A program made the translations under genes and the position numbers. A DNA stretch of 64,000 nt from Aerococcus urinaeequi (lineage in GTDB: Bacteria > Bacillota > Bacilli > Lactobacillales > Aerococcaceae), in NCBI RefSeq assembly GCF_001543205.1, contig NZ_CP014162.1:868001-932000 (forward strand), written 5' to 3'. The notes below the pieces were generated by a model, which had not been told where the DNA came from, did no database searches, and was given only the letters and a program-made list of their open reading frames with translations. Below, one piece after another: positions 1-9,973 of the stretch (positions within the stretch are counted from its first letter, which is position 1; every line of letters begins with the position of its first letter).

Positions 1-72
1 TGCTTTATTAATCTGACTCTTTTGCTTGGAAGTGAAGTTCACTTTTTTTCTTTCTTTTGCAGTTTTAACCAC
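1..72 (-). CDS. MalF-like ABC sugar permease, N-terminal fragment
   Basis: The minus-strand frame is open from a GTG at 72-70 to the window edge (24 codons). A GAAGGAG ribosome site at 88-82 lies 9 bases upstream of the GTG; a TTG at 81 directly touches that site and is too close. The peptide is very basic (MVKTAKERKKVNF...SKQKS), as expected for the cytoplasmic N-terminus of a MalF-type permease. It follows the binding-protein gene on the same strand, where malF usually sits. Only the start is present, so the permease call rests on position and charge. Confidence 0.55.
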   Translation of the reverse strand, partial: MVKTAKERKKVNFTSKQKSQINKA

Positions 73-173
73 TGCAACCAACTCCTTCACTAGAAAACCA
101 TGACAGGTATCATAGATTCTTTTTGTTTAATAGTTCATTACTTAAAAATTTATGCCACTTCTTATAATAAGAA

Positions 174-216
174 GGATGGCTCAGCGATGATTACTAAACC
201 ATTAGCTAAACCATCC
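174..216 (-). other. Intercistronic stem-loop between malE and the permease gene
   Basis: The arms at 174-185 and 205-216 pair over 12 bp with two G-U pairs around a 19-base loop. The minus-strand 3' flank reads TTCTTATTAT, not a clean U-run, so a partial terminator or a 3' stabiliser of the malE message is more likely than a full terminator. Such hairpins are well known between malE and malF and favour high binding-protein yield. Confidence 0.5.
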
Positions 217-240
217 TCAATGTTTTTAAAGATGTGTCAC

Positions 241-1515
241 TTAGTATTTTTGTGCAATGTTATCTACAATCACTTGAACAGCGTCGTCTGCTGATTGTTG
301 TGCAGATTTGTTGCCTGATACTGCATCAAACATCATTGTTTCAGCACCTGTCCAAACTTCAGCCATTTCTGGAATATTTGGCATTGGTACAGCATCGTTA
401 TATTGTTCGATAACAGCAATCGCTAATTCATTTTCACCGGCATCCACAACTGCCTGACGGGCTTGTTGGTTAGCTGGTACTTCTGAGTTAAATTCATGTA
501 GGCTATTCATATTTTCTTCAGTCGTTACATATTCTAACCATTGTTGTGCGGCTTCTTCATTTTCAGTGTAGCCTGAAACAATCCAGCCCTTACCACCACC
601 GAATGTTTGGTAAGCTTCCCCATTTGGCAATGTTGGGATTGCAGCAACGCCGTAGTCAACGCCACCTTCTTGGTAAGAAGCTGCAGACCATGGTCCGCCG
701 ATTACTGCAGCTGTACTGCCAGAGATGAAGGTTTCATCTACGAAGCTACCAGCTGAAGTTGTATCTAACATACCTTCTGGCCATTTTTCGTACCATGTTT
801 GTGCGTATTCAATCCCTTCAACAGCACCTTCAGTATTTAAACCGATGTCAGCTGTATCAGTACCATCTTGCCCGAAGATGTAGCCACCGTAACCAGCAAT
901 TAAACCGTAAGCAGAGTAGAAGTCTACCCAGTTTGCTAAGAAGCCAGTGTTTTTGCCTGATTCAGAAGAGTAGTCATATGCTGAATCTTCTGATAAGGTT
1001 TCCAATTCTTCAAATGTTGTTGGGGCAGTATCGATTAATTCTTTGTTGTAGTAAAGGACTAAGGCTTCAACTACATAAGGCATACCGTAAATTTCGTCAT
1101 TAGCTGTTACTTGACGCTCGTCTGTTTCGTCATAACGACCATCATCTGGCAGTGTTACTGGTAATAAATGTCCTTGAATACCTAGGTTTCCGATCCGGTC
1201 GTAAGGGGCGATTGTCACGTCTGGCGCAATCCCTGCTGGACCATCTAATGAAAGTGAGTCTAAGGTTTCGAACATTTCACGTTCAACAACTTCAACGTCA
1301 ATCCCTGTCTCTTCTTCAAAGGCTGGGGCAATTTCGTTTACGTAATCTACATAGTCAGCACCAACTGATACTTGTAAGGTGCTACCGCTTGCACTATCTG
1401 ATCCGCCATCTGAACTAGCAGATTCTTCGCCACCATTCCCACATGCTGCAAGCACTAAAGCAGCTGACGCTGTTACCAAACCAAAGGCTGTTTTCTTCCA
1501 CTGCAATTTACTCAT
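241..1515 (-). CDS. malE: Maltose/maltodextrin ABC transporter substrate-binding lipoprotein
   Basis: A 424-residue extracellular solute-binding protein, family 1. The N-terminus has basic residues, a hydrophobic stretch and a lipobox (VLAAC, Cys at about 25), followed by a Gly/Ser/Asp-rich linker, so the mature protein should be a lipid-anchored surface receptor. The body carries typical family features such as GGPWSAA and FGGGKGWIVS. AGGAGG lies 8 bases before the ATG. The permease gene follows at 72, and the neighbours are an amylase-family enzyme and a maltose-type PTS, which supports maltodextrin as ligand. A cre box and a LacI-type operator precede it. Exact substrate is inferred from context; another alpha-glucan oligosaccharide is possible. 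Confidence 0.88.
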   Translation of the reverse strand: MSKLQWKKTAFGLVTASAALVLAACGNGGEESASSDGGSDSASGSTLQVSVGADYVDYVNEIAPAFEEETGIDVEVVEREMFETLDSLSLDGPAGIAPDVTIAPYDRIGNLGIQGHLLPVTLPDDGRYDETDERQVTANDEIYGMPYVVEALVLYYNKELIDTAPTTFEELETLSEDSAYDYSSESGKNTGFLANWVDFYSAYGLIAGYGGYIFGQDGTDTADIGLNTEGAVEGIEYAQTWYEKWPEGMLDTTSAGSFVDETFISGSTAAVIGGPWSAASYQEGGVDYGVAAIPTLPNGEAYQTFGGGKGWIVSGYTENEEAAQQWLEYVTTEENMNSLHEFNSEVPANQQARQAVVDAGENELAIAVIEQYNDAVPMPNIPEMAEVWTGAETMMFDAVSGNKSAQQSADDAVQVIVDNIAQKY

Positions 1516-1548
1516 TTACTTTTCCTCCTAAAATATAAATACCCATAG

Positions 1549-1605
1549 TGTAATCGCTTACACAGATTATTGCACATGATTATTTTCTTTGCAACCGTTT
1601 TCGTA
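1549..1605 (-). promoter_or_regulatory. malE promoter with MalR-like operator and cre
   Basis: On the minus strand, -35 TTGCAA (1594-1589) and -10 AATAAT (1571-1566, preceded by TG) are 17 bp apart. The -35 is part of a LacI-type operator half, AACGGTTGCA (operator about 1590-1605). A cre-like palindrome, TGTAATCGCTTACA (1549-1562), lies just past the -10. The same arrangement recurs upstream of the malT-like gene, so co-regulation by a MalR-type repressor and CcpA is a reasonable inference. Confidence 0.7.
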
Positions 1606-1667
1606 ACTCACTTATAATATTTTTTTACTTTTAATATATTGCAAGAACCCTATTTTCACTAATAGGC

Positions 1668-3485
1668 TTAATCTACACTAACTAAGTAAGTTCCTGGACT
1701 CACATATATGTAATCGCATTCAATTTCTGCAATATTGGTTAAGACAATTTTTGTATTTTTATCTACTACAATTTTTAGGTCTTGATTCCCTTGATTAAAA
1801 TATGCCCGCAGGGTTTGCCCTTGATAATTCTTTTTAAAAGCTAATATTCGATCACTTGGCAAGTCGCGTGACCAATCTAGGCTGGCAGAGTGAATGAGAT
1901 TACTATAGGTTTGTCGCATTTTTATGAGACCTTTAGTGAACTGTAACATCGCTTGATCTTGCTTATCCTTTTCCCAGACCATACATTTGCGGTTATCTGG
2001 GTCATTACCGCCATCTAAGCCGATTTCTGTCCCATAATAGATGCAAGGTGTACCCGTTTGTAAGAACATAAAAACGAGTGCTGATTGCACCTTATCTCTG
2101 TCATAGTTAGCCCTTGTCAGGATTCGGTCTGTATCGTGGGAATCCAGTAAGTTAAATTGAACCTGATTGGTTTGTGCCCGATAAAGCATTCGCTGGCTGG
2201 TTATCCTGTCTATAAATTGTCGATTAGTCATAATGTTTTCAATTGTATGATCCTTTACTACTGGTCCAAAGAAAAAGTCTTTGATTTGGTCTGTCAGCGG
2301 ATAATTCATAATGGCATGGAATTCATCCCCTTCAAGGAATCGTTGAGCTGAATGCCAAATTTCACCTACAATATAGAAATCTGCCTTCAAGTTAACGCAA
2401 GTCCGATGGAAATCTTTCCAAAATTGATGGTCTACTTCATTGGCAACATCTAATCGCCAGCCATCGATATCAAAGGTTTGAATATAGTGACGAGCAACCT
2501 CTAGTAAGTATGCCTTAACTTGTGGATTGGCTGTATTTAATTTAGGCATATGTGGTTCAAAGGCAAAGGTTTGATAAGTTAATTGGTGACGGTCAAACTG
2601 TTCACCACCACTGTAATCAACTGCTTCAAAGGCTTTAACAGGGAATTCTTGAACATAAAACCAGTCGCTATAAACCGAATCAGCTTGATTGGTTAATACA
2701 TCCTGCCATTGATTAGAGGTATAGCCAATATGGTTAAAAACAGCATCTAACATAACCCTCATACCGCGAGCATGAGCTTGATTAACCAGTTCCTTCAATA
2801 TTTTAGGATGACCAAATGCTGGGTCAATTGTCATATAGTCATTAGTATCATATTTATGATTCGTGTCACCTTTAAAAATAGGCGTTAAATAGATACCCGT
2901 AATCCCCAAATTCTCCAAGTAGTCCAGATGATCGATAATACCTTGTAAGTCACCACCGTAGAAATCATCGTGACGCGGATGTTTTCTAGCTCCCCAGGGC
3001 AAAGTGTTTTCTGGATCATTGGTAGGATCTCCATTCGCAAACCGTTCAGGAAAAATCTGATACCAGACCGTATCCTTCACCCAAACTGGTGTTTTTACTC
3101 GGTCAATTTCATGGAAGTATGGCAGACGAAAATATGCATTTACTTGTTTCAAAATATCATGATCATCTATTGGATAAACCCCTCGATCACAATAAAATAC
3201 TTGCTCGCCATCATTACCTTGAACACGAAAAGCATATGCCAAACGATTAGGCGCTAATTGCCATTCGCACTGCCAATAGTCATGTATATCACTAGTAGCC
3301 ACCTTAGTCATAGCTTGACCTGTCTGATACCAAGCTTCTGAATAATGTAAATAAGTATCTCCCGCTAATAAATTTACTTTTACCACATCATCTTTCTTTG
3401 TACGCAAGCGGATATGAACAGTATCTTCCGTATATAAATAAGCAAATTCACTTTCTGGACGATGGTATAAAGCTGCTAAATCCAA
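1668..3485 (-). CDS. Neopullulanase/cyclomaltodextrinase-type GH13 enzyme
   Basis: A 605-residue cytoplasmic glycoside hydrolase of the GH13 neopullulanase/maltogenic amylase type. It should cut maltodextrins, cyclodextrins or pullulan fragments after uptake. An N-terminal beta-sandwich domain (about 1-125) precedes the TIM barrel. The four GH13 regions are intact: VMLDAVFNH, GWRLDVANE (nucleophile Asp), VGEIW (acid/base Glu) and LLDSHD. There is no signal peptide. The start is a TTG at 3485 with AGAGGGA 5 bases upstream; the opening (MDLAALYHRPESEFAY) matches this family's usual N-terminus. It lies 152 bp upstream of malE, which has its own promoter. Confidence 0.88.
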   Translation of the reverse strand: MDLAALYHRPESEFAYLYTEDTVHIRLRTKKDDVVKVNLLAGDTYLHYSEAWYQTGQAMTKVATSDIHDYWQCEWQLAPNRLAYAFRVQGNDGEQVFYCDRGVYPIDDHDILKQVNAYFRLPYFHEIDRVKTPVWVKDTVWYQIFPERFANGDPTNDPENTLPWGARKHPRHDDFYGGDLQGIIDHLDYLENLGITGIYLTPIFKGDTNHKYDTNDYMTIDPAFGHPKILKELVNQAHARGMRVMLDAVFNHIGYTSNQWQDVLTNQADSVYSDWFYVQEFPVKAFEAVDYSGGEQFDRHQLTYQTFAFEPHMPKLNTANPQVKAYLLEVARHYIQTFDIDGWRLDVANEVDHQFWKDFHRTCVNLKADFYIVGEIWHSAQRFLEGDEFHAIMNYPLTDQIKDFFFGPVVKDHTIENIMTNRQFIDRITSQRMLYRAQTNQVQFNLLDSHDTDRILTRANYDRDKVQSALVFMFLQTGTPCIYYGTEIGLDGGNDPDNRKCMVWEKDKQDQAMLQFTKGLIKMRQTYSNLIHSASLDWSRDLPSDRILAFKKNYQGQTLRAYFNQGNQDLKIVVDKNTKIVLTNIAEIECDYIYVSPGTYLVSVD

Positions 3486-3536
3486 TAGTGTCCCTCTTTT
3501 CTCTACCCTACTTTGATTTTAATTATTTTCTATTTT

Positions 3537-3550
3537 AGAAAACGCTTACA
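3537..3550 (-). promoter_or_regulatory. cre box upstream of the neopullulanase gene
   Basis: On the minus strand the sequence is TGTAAGCGTTTTCT, a full match to the Gram-positive cre pattern TGNAANCGNWNNCW. It lies 51 bp upstream of the TTG start and predicts CcpA control. Confidence 0.65.
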
Positions 3551-3561
3551 TTCGTTATTAG

Positions 3562-3595
3562 AAAAATAGCTAATGGCCTGTTAACCATTAACTAT
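3562..3595 (-). terminator. Terminator of the malT-like gene
   Basis: Arms 3566-3576 and 3585-3595 pair over 11 bp (one G-U) and are followed on the minus strand by TTTTTC. It lies 26 bp past the malT-like stop, so the downstream GH13 gene needs its own promoter. Confidence 0.75.
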
Positions 3596-3621
3596 CTTCC
3601 TACTGTATGTTGATTTCTATC

Positions 3622-5850
3622 TTAAGAAAGAATCTCTCCTGCTTTCTGGCCCCCATCAATTTGTTGATCAGTTTCAGACAAGTCAATTCGATCAATAGCA
3701 TCTGAGTTGGTTACCACTACGATAACTGTTTTTTCTTTACCTGCTTCTTCAACCGCTCGTAAGTTAATTTCACCAATCACTTGTCCAGCAGTTACTTCTT
3801 GATCTACCTTAATTGTTAGACCAAAAATTTCCGGGTCAAAATTATTTGTATCAATACCCATATGCACTAATACTTCTAGACCATTACTTGTTTGAATACC
3901 AATTGCATGATGACTTGGGAAAATCGATACAATTTTACCAGCAACAGGTGCGTAAACTTTCGCTGAGGTTGCGCCCTCTTTAGGCTCGACAGCGTAACCA
4001 TCTCCCATCATTTTTTCTGAGAATACTGGGTCATTTACAACAGAAATATCCAATAATTGCCCAGATACTGGTGCAAAAATAGCTGTTTTTTGACCAGACG
4101 CCGTACCTTTTCCAGTATTATTAGCCGGTTTGTTGACCTTTGTTTTCCCTGTCACCTTGTCTGAAGGTTCCGGAACAGGTGCACCTGCCTCTAACAAGTC
4201 ATTAATATCAGATTTTAAGATGTCAGATTTTGGTCCGTAAATTGCTTGTACACCAGTACCACGAACCATTAATCCCATAGCACCAGCTGCTTTCCAATAC
4301 TCATCACTAGCTACTTTTTCAGTGTCCTTAACTGTCACGCGTAGTCGTGTCATGCAAGCATCTACAAAGTCGATATTTTCACGGCCACCTAATAAGTAGA
4401 TAACATCTGCAATTTGTTGCTCGCTCGCATTTGAGGCAATGGCTGAAGTTTGGCCGTCAGCTGCTTTATCAGCTTGCTCAGCCCCCAATCCCTCTTCGTA
4501 GTTACCTAAACGACCAGGTGTTGCGTATTTAAATTTCTTAATCATGAAGTTTGCAATAAAGTATGTTAATACACCAAATACCAGTGTCACCAAGATGAAG
4601 TTGATCACGTCACCCATAATACCAGCTTGCGCTGATAATGGGATACGGGTCAAGAATTCAATAGTCCCGAACGAATGCACTCGTAGACTTAACACATCTG
4701 CCATAGCAAATGCCGCCCCTTGAATCACCGCATACACCACATATAAAGGCATAGCGATGAACATAAACATGTATTCCAATGGTTCAGTTACCCCAGTTAG
4801 GAAAACGGCAGCCGCAGCTGAAATAAACATTGGTTTATATTTATCTTTCTTATCTTGGTCGACATTGCGGTACATTGCGTAGGTTAACCCCATCAAGATA
4901 CCTGAGGAACCAATCATTTGCCCAACTTTGAAACGAGCAGGCACCCAATTTTCTAGTACAAATTGATAATTTTGCGTGTCACCAGCATTGTTGAAGTTTG
5001 CTAAGTCAGTTGCCCAAGCTAACCATAATGGGTCTTGTCCAACTACTTGTGCACCCGCTTGCGCACCCGTTAAAATTTCATATGTACCTCCAAGTTCGGT
5101 GTAGTTAATCGGAATGGTTAACATGTGATGTAAACCAAACGGTAACAATAGACGTTCCAAAGTACCAAAGATAAATGGCGCTAAGATTGGCGCAGTATCT
5201 TGAGAAGTTGCAATCCATTGACCAAATGCGTTAATACCTGATTGAATCACTGGCCAAACAACTGCTAAACCTAAAGCAGTCACTAGTGACCATACAATCA
5301 CGACAAATGGTACAAAGCGTTTCCCATTAAAGAAGGACAACACTTCTGGTAATTTACGATAGTTGTAGTATTTATTGTAAGCACTCGCCCCAATAAAACC
5401 CGAAATAATCCCTACGAATACCCCCATGTTTAAAGCTGGCGCTTCTAGAACACTAGTAAAGTAGCCATTTACAGGAATCGTTTGACCAAATACCGTGCTT
5501 GTCACAGCAGCAGGATCAGCTAACATTTCAGCTGTAACGCCAAACAAGGCACCTGTAATCCGGTTAATTAAGACAAAAGCAACAGCTGCAGCAAAGGCCC
5601 CACCAGCACGGTCCTTAGCCCATGAACCACCAATTGCAATGGCAAATAATAAATGCAGGTTACCAATAATGGCCCAACCAATTGACTCTAACACGCCACC
5701 CGTAGTGACTAAAAAACTAATATTTTCAGCGAACAAGGGAATGGTCTTACCAATTGAGATCATTAAACCTGCAGCCGGCATAACTGCAATAACAACCATC
5801 AAAGCCTTCCCAAATTGTTGCCAAAATTCAAACGTAAACAGTCTCTTCAT
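3622..5850 (-). CDS. malT: MalT-like maltose/glucose PTS transporter, EIICBA fusion
   Basis: A 742-residue PTS permease of the glucose family, arranged C-B-A. The EIIC membrane domain (about 1-440) shows the family motif GLHHMLTIP. The EIIB domain has its phospho-Cys in DACMTRLRVTV, and the C-terminal EIIA has the phospho-His in VLVHMGID. It resembles the streptococcal maltose transporter MalT in the opening FEFWQQFGKALMVVIAVMPAAG. I chose the ATG at 5850: AAGGAG is correctly spaced, and the longer frame to 5901 runs into an operator. Maltose is favoured by the neighbours, but glucose is possible. Its EIIA could also serve the EIIA-less transporter at 9974-11665. Confidence 0.85.
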   Translation of the reverse strand: MKRLFTFEFWQQFGKALMVVIAVMPAAGLMISIGKTIPLFAENISFLVTTGGVLESIGWAIIGNLHLLFAIAIGGSWAKDRAGGAFAAAVAFVLINRITGALFGVTAEMLADPAAVTSTVFGQTIPVNGYFTSVLEAPALNMGVFVGIISGFIGASAYNKYYNYRKLPEVLSFFNGKRFVPFVVIVWSLVTALGLAVVWPVIQSGINAFGQWIATSQDTAPILAPFIFGTLERLLLPFGLHHMLTIPINYTELGGTYEILTGAQAGAQVVGQDPLWLAWATDLANFNNAGDTQNYQFVLENWVPARFKVGQMIGSSGILMGLTYAMYRNVDQDKKDKYKPMFISAAAAVFLTGVTEPLEYMFMFIAMPLYVVYAVIQGAAFAMADVLSLRVHSFGTIEFLTRIPLSAQAGIMGDVINFILVTLVFGVLTYFIANFMIKKFKYATPGRLGNYEEGLGAEQADKAADGQTSAIASNASEQQIADVIYLLGGRENIDFVDACMTRLRVTVKDTEKVASDEYWKAAGAMGLMVRGTGVQAIYGPKSDILKSDINDLLEAGAPVPEPSDKVTGKTKVNKPANNTGKGTASGQKTAIFAPVSGQLLDISVVNDPVFSEKMMGDGYAVEPKEGATSAKVYAPVAGKIVSIFPSHHAIGIQTSNGLEVLVHMGIDTNNFDPEIFGLTIKVDQEVTAGQVIGEINLRAVEEAGKEKTVIVVVTNSDAIDRIDLSETDQQIDGGQKAGEILS

Positions 5851-5879
5851 TTTTTTCGCTCCTTTATTTACACCCTTTT

Positions 5880-5945
5880 TGATAACGGTTTCATAACTCA
5901 AAACAAATTATACACTGTAAAACGTTTTCATGCAACCGTTTGCAT
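5880..5945 (-). promoter_or_regulatory. malT promoter with cre and two LacI-type operators
   Basis: On the minus strand, -35 TTGCAT (5935-5930) and -10 TATAAT (5912-5907) are exactly 17 bp apart. A cre match, TGTAAAACGTTTTCA (5916-5930), fills the spacer. A 16-bp palindrome, ATGCAACCGTTTGCAT (5930-5945), overlaps the -35. A weaker copy, TGATAACGGTTTCAT (5880-5894), lies downstream of the -10. Inferred: MalR-type repression plus CcpA control. Confidence 0.75.
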
Positions 5946-5967
5946 TATTTTTTTCATGATAACAAAA

Positions 5968-6004
5968 AAAGGACCGTGAGAATCTCCCACTCTCACGGTC
6001 CTTT
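5968..6004 (-). terminator. Bidirectional-looking terminator past the EEP gene
   Basis: Perfect 14-bp arms (5968-5981 and 5991-6004) enclose a 9-base loop, with AAA/TTT flanks on each side and a T-rich tract on the minus strand. It should end the transcript of the hydrolase gene at 6165-7001 and insulate the malT promoter. Confidence 0.8.
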
Positions 6005-6164
6005 AAATGTTTTATTTAATTAAAAAGTACTTCACTTCTTCATGCTACATCTAACATTTCTTAGCCTTAAATACTGTAGATAACTCAAAAAAGCGAGCTA
6101 CTGAACATGCTAATGTTGTCATATTTACATACGTATTTTCAATATTTATCTTTATATTTAGCTT

Positions 6165-7001
6165 CTAGTCAATCGTTTCTACTCGTACACCTGAGTGGTC
6201 TGATACGGCTTGCTGACGGTCGCCATCAAAAACAACTTCAGAGGTCTTCACTTTTACATCTTTTGGTACAAAAATGTAGTCGATTCGAATTTGTTCTTTA
6301 AGCCCAGTCCAGCCACCGATTTCTTTCAATACTGTCGGTCCACCGACAGTTTCTTCTGCAATCGTATATGAGTCTGTAATAGGAATAGCCGTTGACACCA
6401 TGTAGTCATAACCATCTGTACCGGCAGGATTATTAAAATCACCCATAAAATAAATTGGTAACTTAGTTCTAGTTAGGTATTTTTCAGTTTCTTGCCATTC
6501 ATAATGAAATTCTTCATTATTTTTCCCGTGCCACCATGAGAAGTGACCAGAAACCGCCATAAAGCTTTCGCCATTTGGTTTAGTGATCTTAGCCGTAAGA
6601 ATACGACGTGTTTTATAGTCATACCAATTATGACTTTTTGACACGTTATAGCTAGTGACGCTATCAATCGGGTATTTTGATAAAATCGCTACACCCTCTT
6701 GCATTGTGTCATGCGCTATATGAGTCATAGCCCACGACCAATAGTAGGTTTTACCTAATTCCGCTAATAATGCTACTAAACGCATGGCAAAATTATCTTC
6801 TTTAACGTTCACTTGCCCATCCATAGGGACAAAGTTCACAATATTTTTAACGTCTACTCGATGTCCAATAATTTTCTGATTAACTTCTTGTAAGCCCACT
6901 ACATCGATATCCCACTCAGCAATCGATTGCGCAATAAAAGCTAATTTTTGATCTTGATCATCTTCACCATAAGAATGAGTATTTAATGTTAACAGTTTCA
7001 A
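6165..7001 (-). CDS. Endonuclease/exonuclease/phosphatase (EEP) family protein
   Basis: A 278-residue protein of the EEP (DNase I-like) superfamily, probably a cytoplasmic metal-dependent phosphodiesterase or phosphatase. Motifs in order: LNTHSYG near the start, GLQEVNQ (metal Glu), SGHFSWWHGK (catalytic His region), MGDFNNP (Asp/Asn) and the terminal SDHSGVRVE. No signal peptide is visible. The start is a TTG at 7001 with AAGGAG 11 bases upstream; no ATG is available nearby. It appears monocistronic, between a good promoter and a strong terminator. The substrate cannot be read from sequence; sugar-gene context hints at a metabolic role only weakly. Confidence 0.82.
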   Translation of the reverse strand: MKLLTLNTHSYGEDDQDQKLAFIAQSIAEWDIDVVGLQEVNQKIIGHRVDVKNIVNFVPMDGQVNVKEDNFAMRLVALLAELGKTYYWSWAMTHIAHDTMQEGVAILSKYPIDSVTSYNVSKSHNWYDYKTRRILTAKITKPNGESFMAVSGHFSWWHGKNNEEFHYEWQETEKYLTRTKLPIYFMGDFNNPAGTDGYDYMVSTAIPITDSYTIAEETVGGPTVLKEIGGWTGLKEQIRIDYIFVPKDVKVKTSEVVFDGDRQQAVSDHSGVRVETID

Positions 7002-7058
7002 CTAAATTGACGCTCCTTTTTATTCATTTTGATATCAGTAACTTGTCTATTTAATTCG

Positions 7059-7086
7059 ATTATAACTCAAACCATTTAATTCACAA
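7059..7086 (-). promoter_or_regulatory. Promoter of the EEP gene
   Basis: On the minus strand TTGTGA (7086-7081) and TATAAT (7064-7059) are 16 bp apart, about 58 bp upstream of the TTG start. Confidence 0.55.
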
Positions 7087-7132
7087 AAACATAATGTGAA
7101 GTGAAGTCAAATCCTCTATTAACGCTCAGACA

Positions 7133-7624
7133 TTAGCTACCCGTACTAATCCGCCAGATAGCAAAACGAATAAAGGCTGCAATCAATAGCATGGCCATTT
7201 CACCAGCAAAGTGGCTAATATTATGCTTCGGTGATTTGAAAAGGACTTGGAAGGCATCTCCTAGTCTCACTTTTAAAATCACAACACTAAAGGCAATTAA
7301 AATAAAAATCAAGATGGCCATTCCGGTGTTGCCAATCAATAAGAAACCAATCAAGATAAGTAATAAACTGATATAAAATTGCCCTAGACTATCTTGTGTT
7401 TGGTCAATTTGATCCCACTTAGATTTGATTAAAAAGCCCGCAAAAGGCAGGATACATACAGACATTAGTGAAATCACTGTAGAGACATTCGTGGTCAAGT
7501 TTTCTAGTAGACCCAGTCCTTGCGCGTTGCCTTGGAAAGTTAATAGGGCAACATATAAGATGGGTGCAATAACCAGTAATATAATCACAAAATGTACCAT
7601 TCGACTTAAATTTTTTCTGGTCAT
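7133..7624 (-). CDS. Unknown membrane protein, copy 1 of a pair flanking the glv block
   Basis: A 163-residue integral membrane protein with about four or five hydrophobic segments. I do not recognise a named family. Its ATG overlaps the regulator's stop (ATGA, 7624-7621), so it is translationally coupled and is the last gene of the glv-type block. It aligns over its whole length with the protein at 11881-12360: shared features are an N-terminal MT.R, a KW after the third hydrophobic segment, a Y/F..SLL stretch, an AF..L segment, and a C-terminal AGE...L.IA..IR. The pairing suggests an accessory role in transport or sensing, which is inference. Confidence 0.7.
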   Translation of the reverse strand: MTRKNLSRMVHFVIILLVIAPILYVALLTFQGNAQGLGLLENLTTNVSTVISLMSVCILPFAGFLIKSKWDQIDQTQDSLGQFYISLLLILIGFLLIGNTGMAILIFILIAFSVVILKVRLGDAFQVLFKSPKHNISHFAGEMAMLLIAAFIRFAIWRISTGS

Positions 7625-8412
7625 AGGTCACGCTCCTCATTTTCTTTCTGTAATCGTTCTTGTTTTCGCACATATTCAAAATAGGCGATTGCTAATAAGT
7701 TGGTGGCTTGGTGGATAGGTAACATAGATGCAAAGGCTTCATCCTTATAATCAAAGCGTGTTGTTTTAAAATAGATTGTATAATCGGCTAAGCTAGCTAA
7801 TAAACTGGTATGCATTTCACTCACCGCAATCAGGATGGCCCCTTTACTCTTAAAGATTTTCAATTCTCGTTCAATCAATGCCACATTGCCGCTAAAAGAC
7901 GCCACAATCAGCACATCTCCAGGTTTAATAGATGCACTCGCAATTTTTAGCTCCAAAGGTGCTGAAATATCGATAGAAAATTTATTGTTCAATAAAATAC
8001 TTCTTCTAAAATCGTTTAAAGCGTTCTTTTGCGCCCATCCAGTCCCGTATAAGAAGACATTATCCGCATCGAAAACACTTTCAACAATGGGTTCAACCTG
8101 CATATTACTGAACATCTTAAAGGTATCTTGGGTATCGGCTGCTAACTGCCCCATTGGATCAATTTCACTATCATGCCGTTGATTATCTGCTTCATTGTTG
8201 AGGTAAAACTTGAATTCCGCATAACCTGAAAAGCCAATTTTTTGGGTAAAACGGGAAATCGTCGATTTGGAAACGGCCAAAATCGTTGCTAATTCAGTGA
8301 TAGACATCTTCCTAACTTTCTGACTATGCTTCATGATATAGTCAAAAATATAAATTTCATTTTCAGTTAACTTACTGTAAAAGTTGTTATAGATATTTTC
8401 TATTGGTCTCAT
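7621..8412 (-). CDS. RpiR-family transcriptional regulator of the alpha-glucoside genes
   Basis: A 263-residue RpiR-type regulator, likely the GlvR/MalR counterpart. An N-terminal helix-turn-helix (about 35-75, MSITELATILAVSKSTISRF) is followed by a SIS sugar-phosphate-binding domain (VFLYGTGWAQKNALNDF). In Bacillus subtilis GlvR activates the glvA-glvR-glvC operon on maltose. The ATG at 8412 has GGAGG 5 bases upstream; the frame extends 4 codons further to a TTG, but that TTG lies within the ribosome site. It follows the GH4 gene, with a terminator-like hairpin between them, and overlaps the next gene by 4 bases. Confidence 0.88.
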   Translation of the reverse strand: MRPIENIYNNFYSKLTENEIYIFDYIMKHSQKVRKMSITELATILAVSKSTISRFTQKIGFSGYAEFKFYLNNEADNQRHDSEIDPMGQLAADTQDTFKMFSNMQVEPIVESVFDADNVFLYGTGWAQKNALNDFRRSILLNNKFSIDISAPLELKIASASIKPGDVLIVASFSGNVALIERELKIFKSKGAILIAVSEMHTSLLASLADYTIYFKTTRFDYKDEAFASMLPIHQATNLLAIAYFEYVRKQERLQKENEERDL

Positions 8413-8425
8413 AAATGCCTCCAAA

Positions 8426-8459
8426 ATAATAAGAGTGGACCTCGGCCCACTCTTATTAT
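8426..8459 (-). terminator. Terminator/attenuator between glvA and rpiR
   Basis: Arms 8426-8438 and 8447-8459 give a 13-bp stem; the minus-strand 3' side continues TTATTATTTT. A cre-like site with one mismatch (CAAAAGCGTTTACA, 8462-8475) sits between it and the glvA stop. Partial read-through would keep regulator levels low relative to the enzyme. Confidence 0.7.
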
Positions 8460-8484
8460 ATCAAAAGCGTTTACATTTAATAGA

Positions 8485-9840
<1,356 letters not shown>

Positions 9841-9867
9841 CTAATGCAATTGTTTAACCGCTACTTT

Positions 9868-9973
9868 TCTATACCTCTATGCTAACAGAAAGTTAAGCGT
9901 TTTCATCACCCATTCAACCTTCTGTTCGCATTTCAGTATTTATGAACTTGTTCCAACTTACGGAAATTGTTCC
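9868..9973 (-). promoter_or_regulatory. Possible internal glvA promoter with paired operator-like sites
   Basis: Between glvC and glvA, minus-strand TTAACT (9896-9891) and TATAGA (9873-9868) are 17 bp apart. The -35 overlaps a cre-like GTTAAGCGTTTTCA (9892-9905, imperfect). Two related elements, GAACTTGTTCC (9944-9954) and GGAAATTGTTCC (9962-9973), are spaced 19 bp apart and abut the glvC stop. The same GGAACA/TGTTCC words occur upstream of glvC, suggesting one regulator, perhaps the RpiR protein. Confidence 0.45.

Noticed and set aside
5495-5896. 133-codon plus-strand frame
   Set aside because: Lies antisense to malT-like EIIC; hydrophobic-gene complement giving an Ala/Pro/Lys-rich product without ribosome site.
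5851-5901. Longer start of the malT-like gene
   Set aside because: The extra 17 codons overlap an operator-like site and the first transcribed bases, and no ribosome site precedes them; AAGGAG serves the ATG at 5850.
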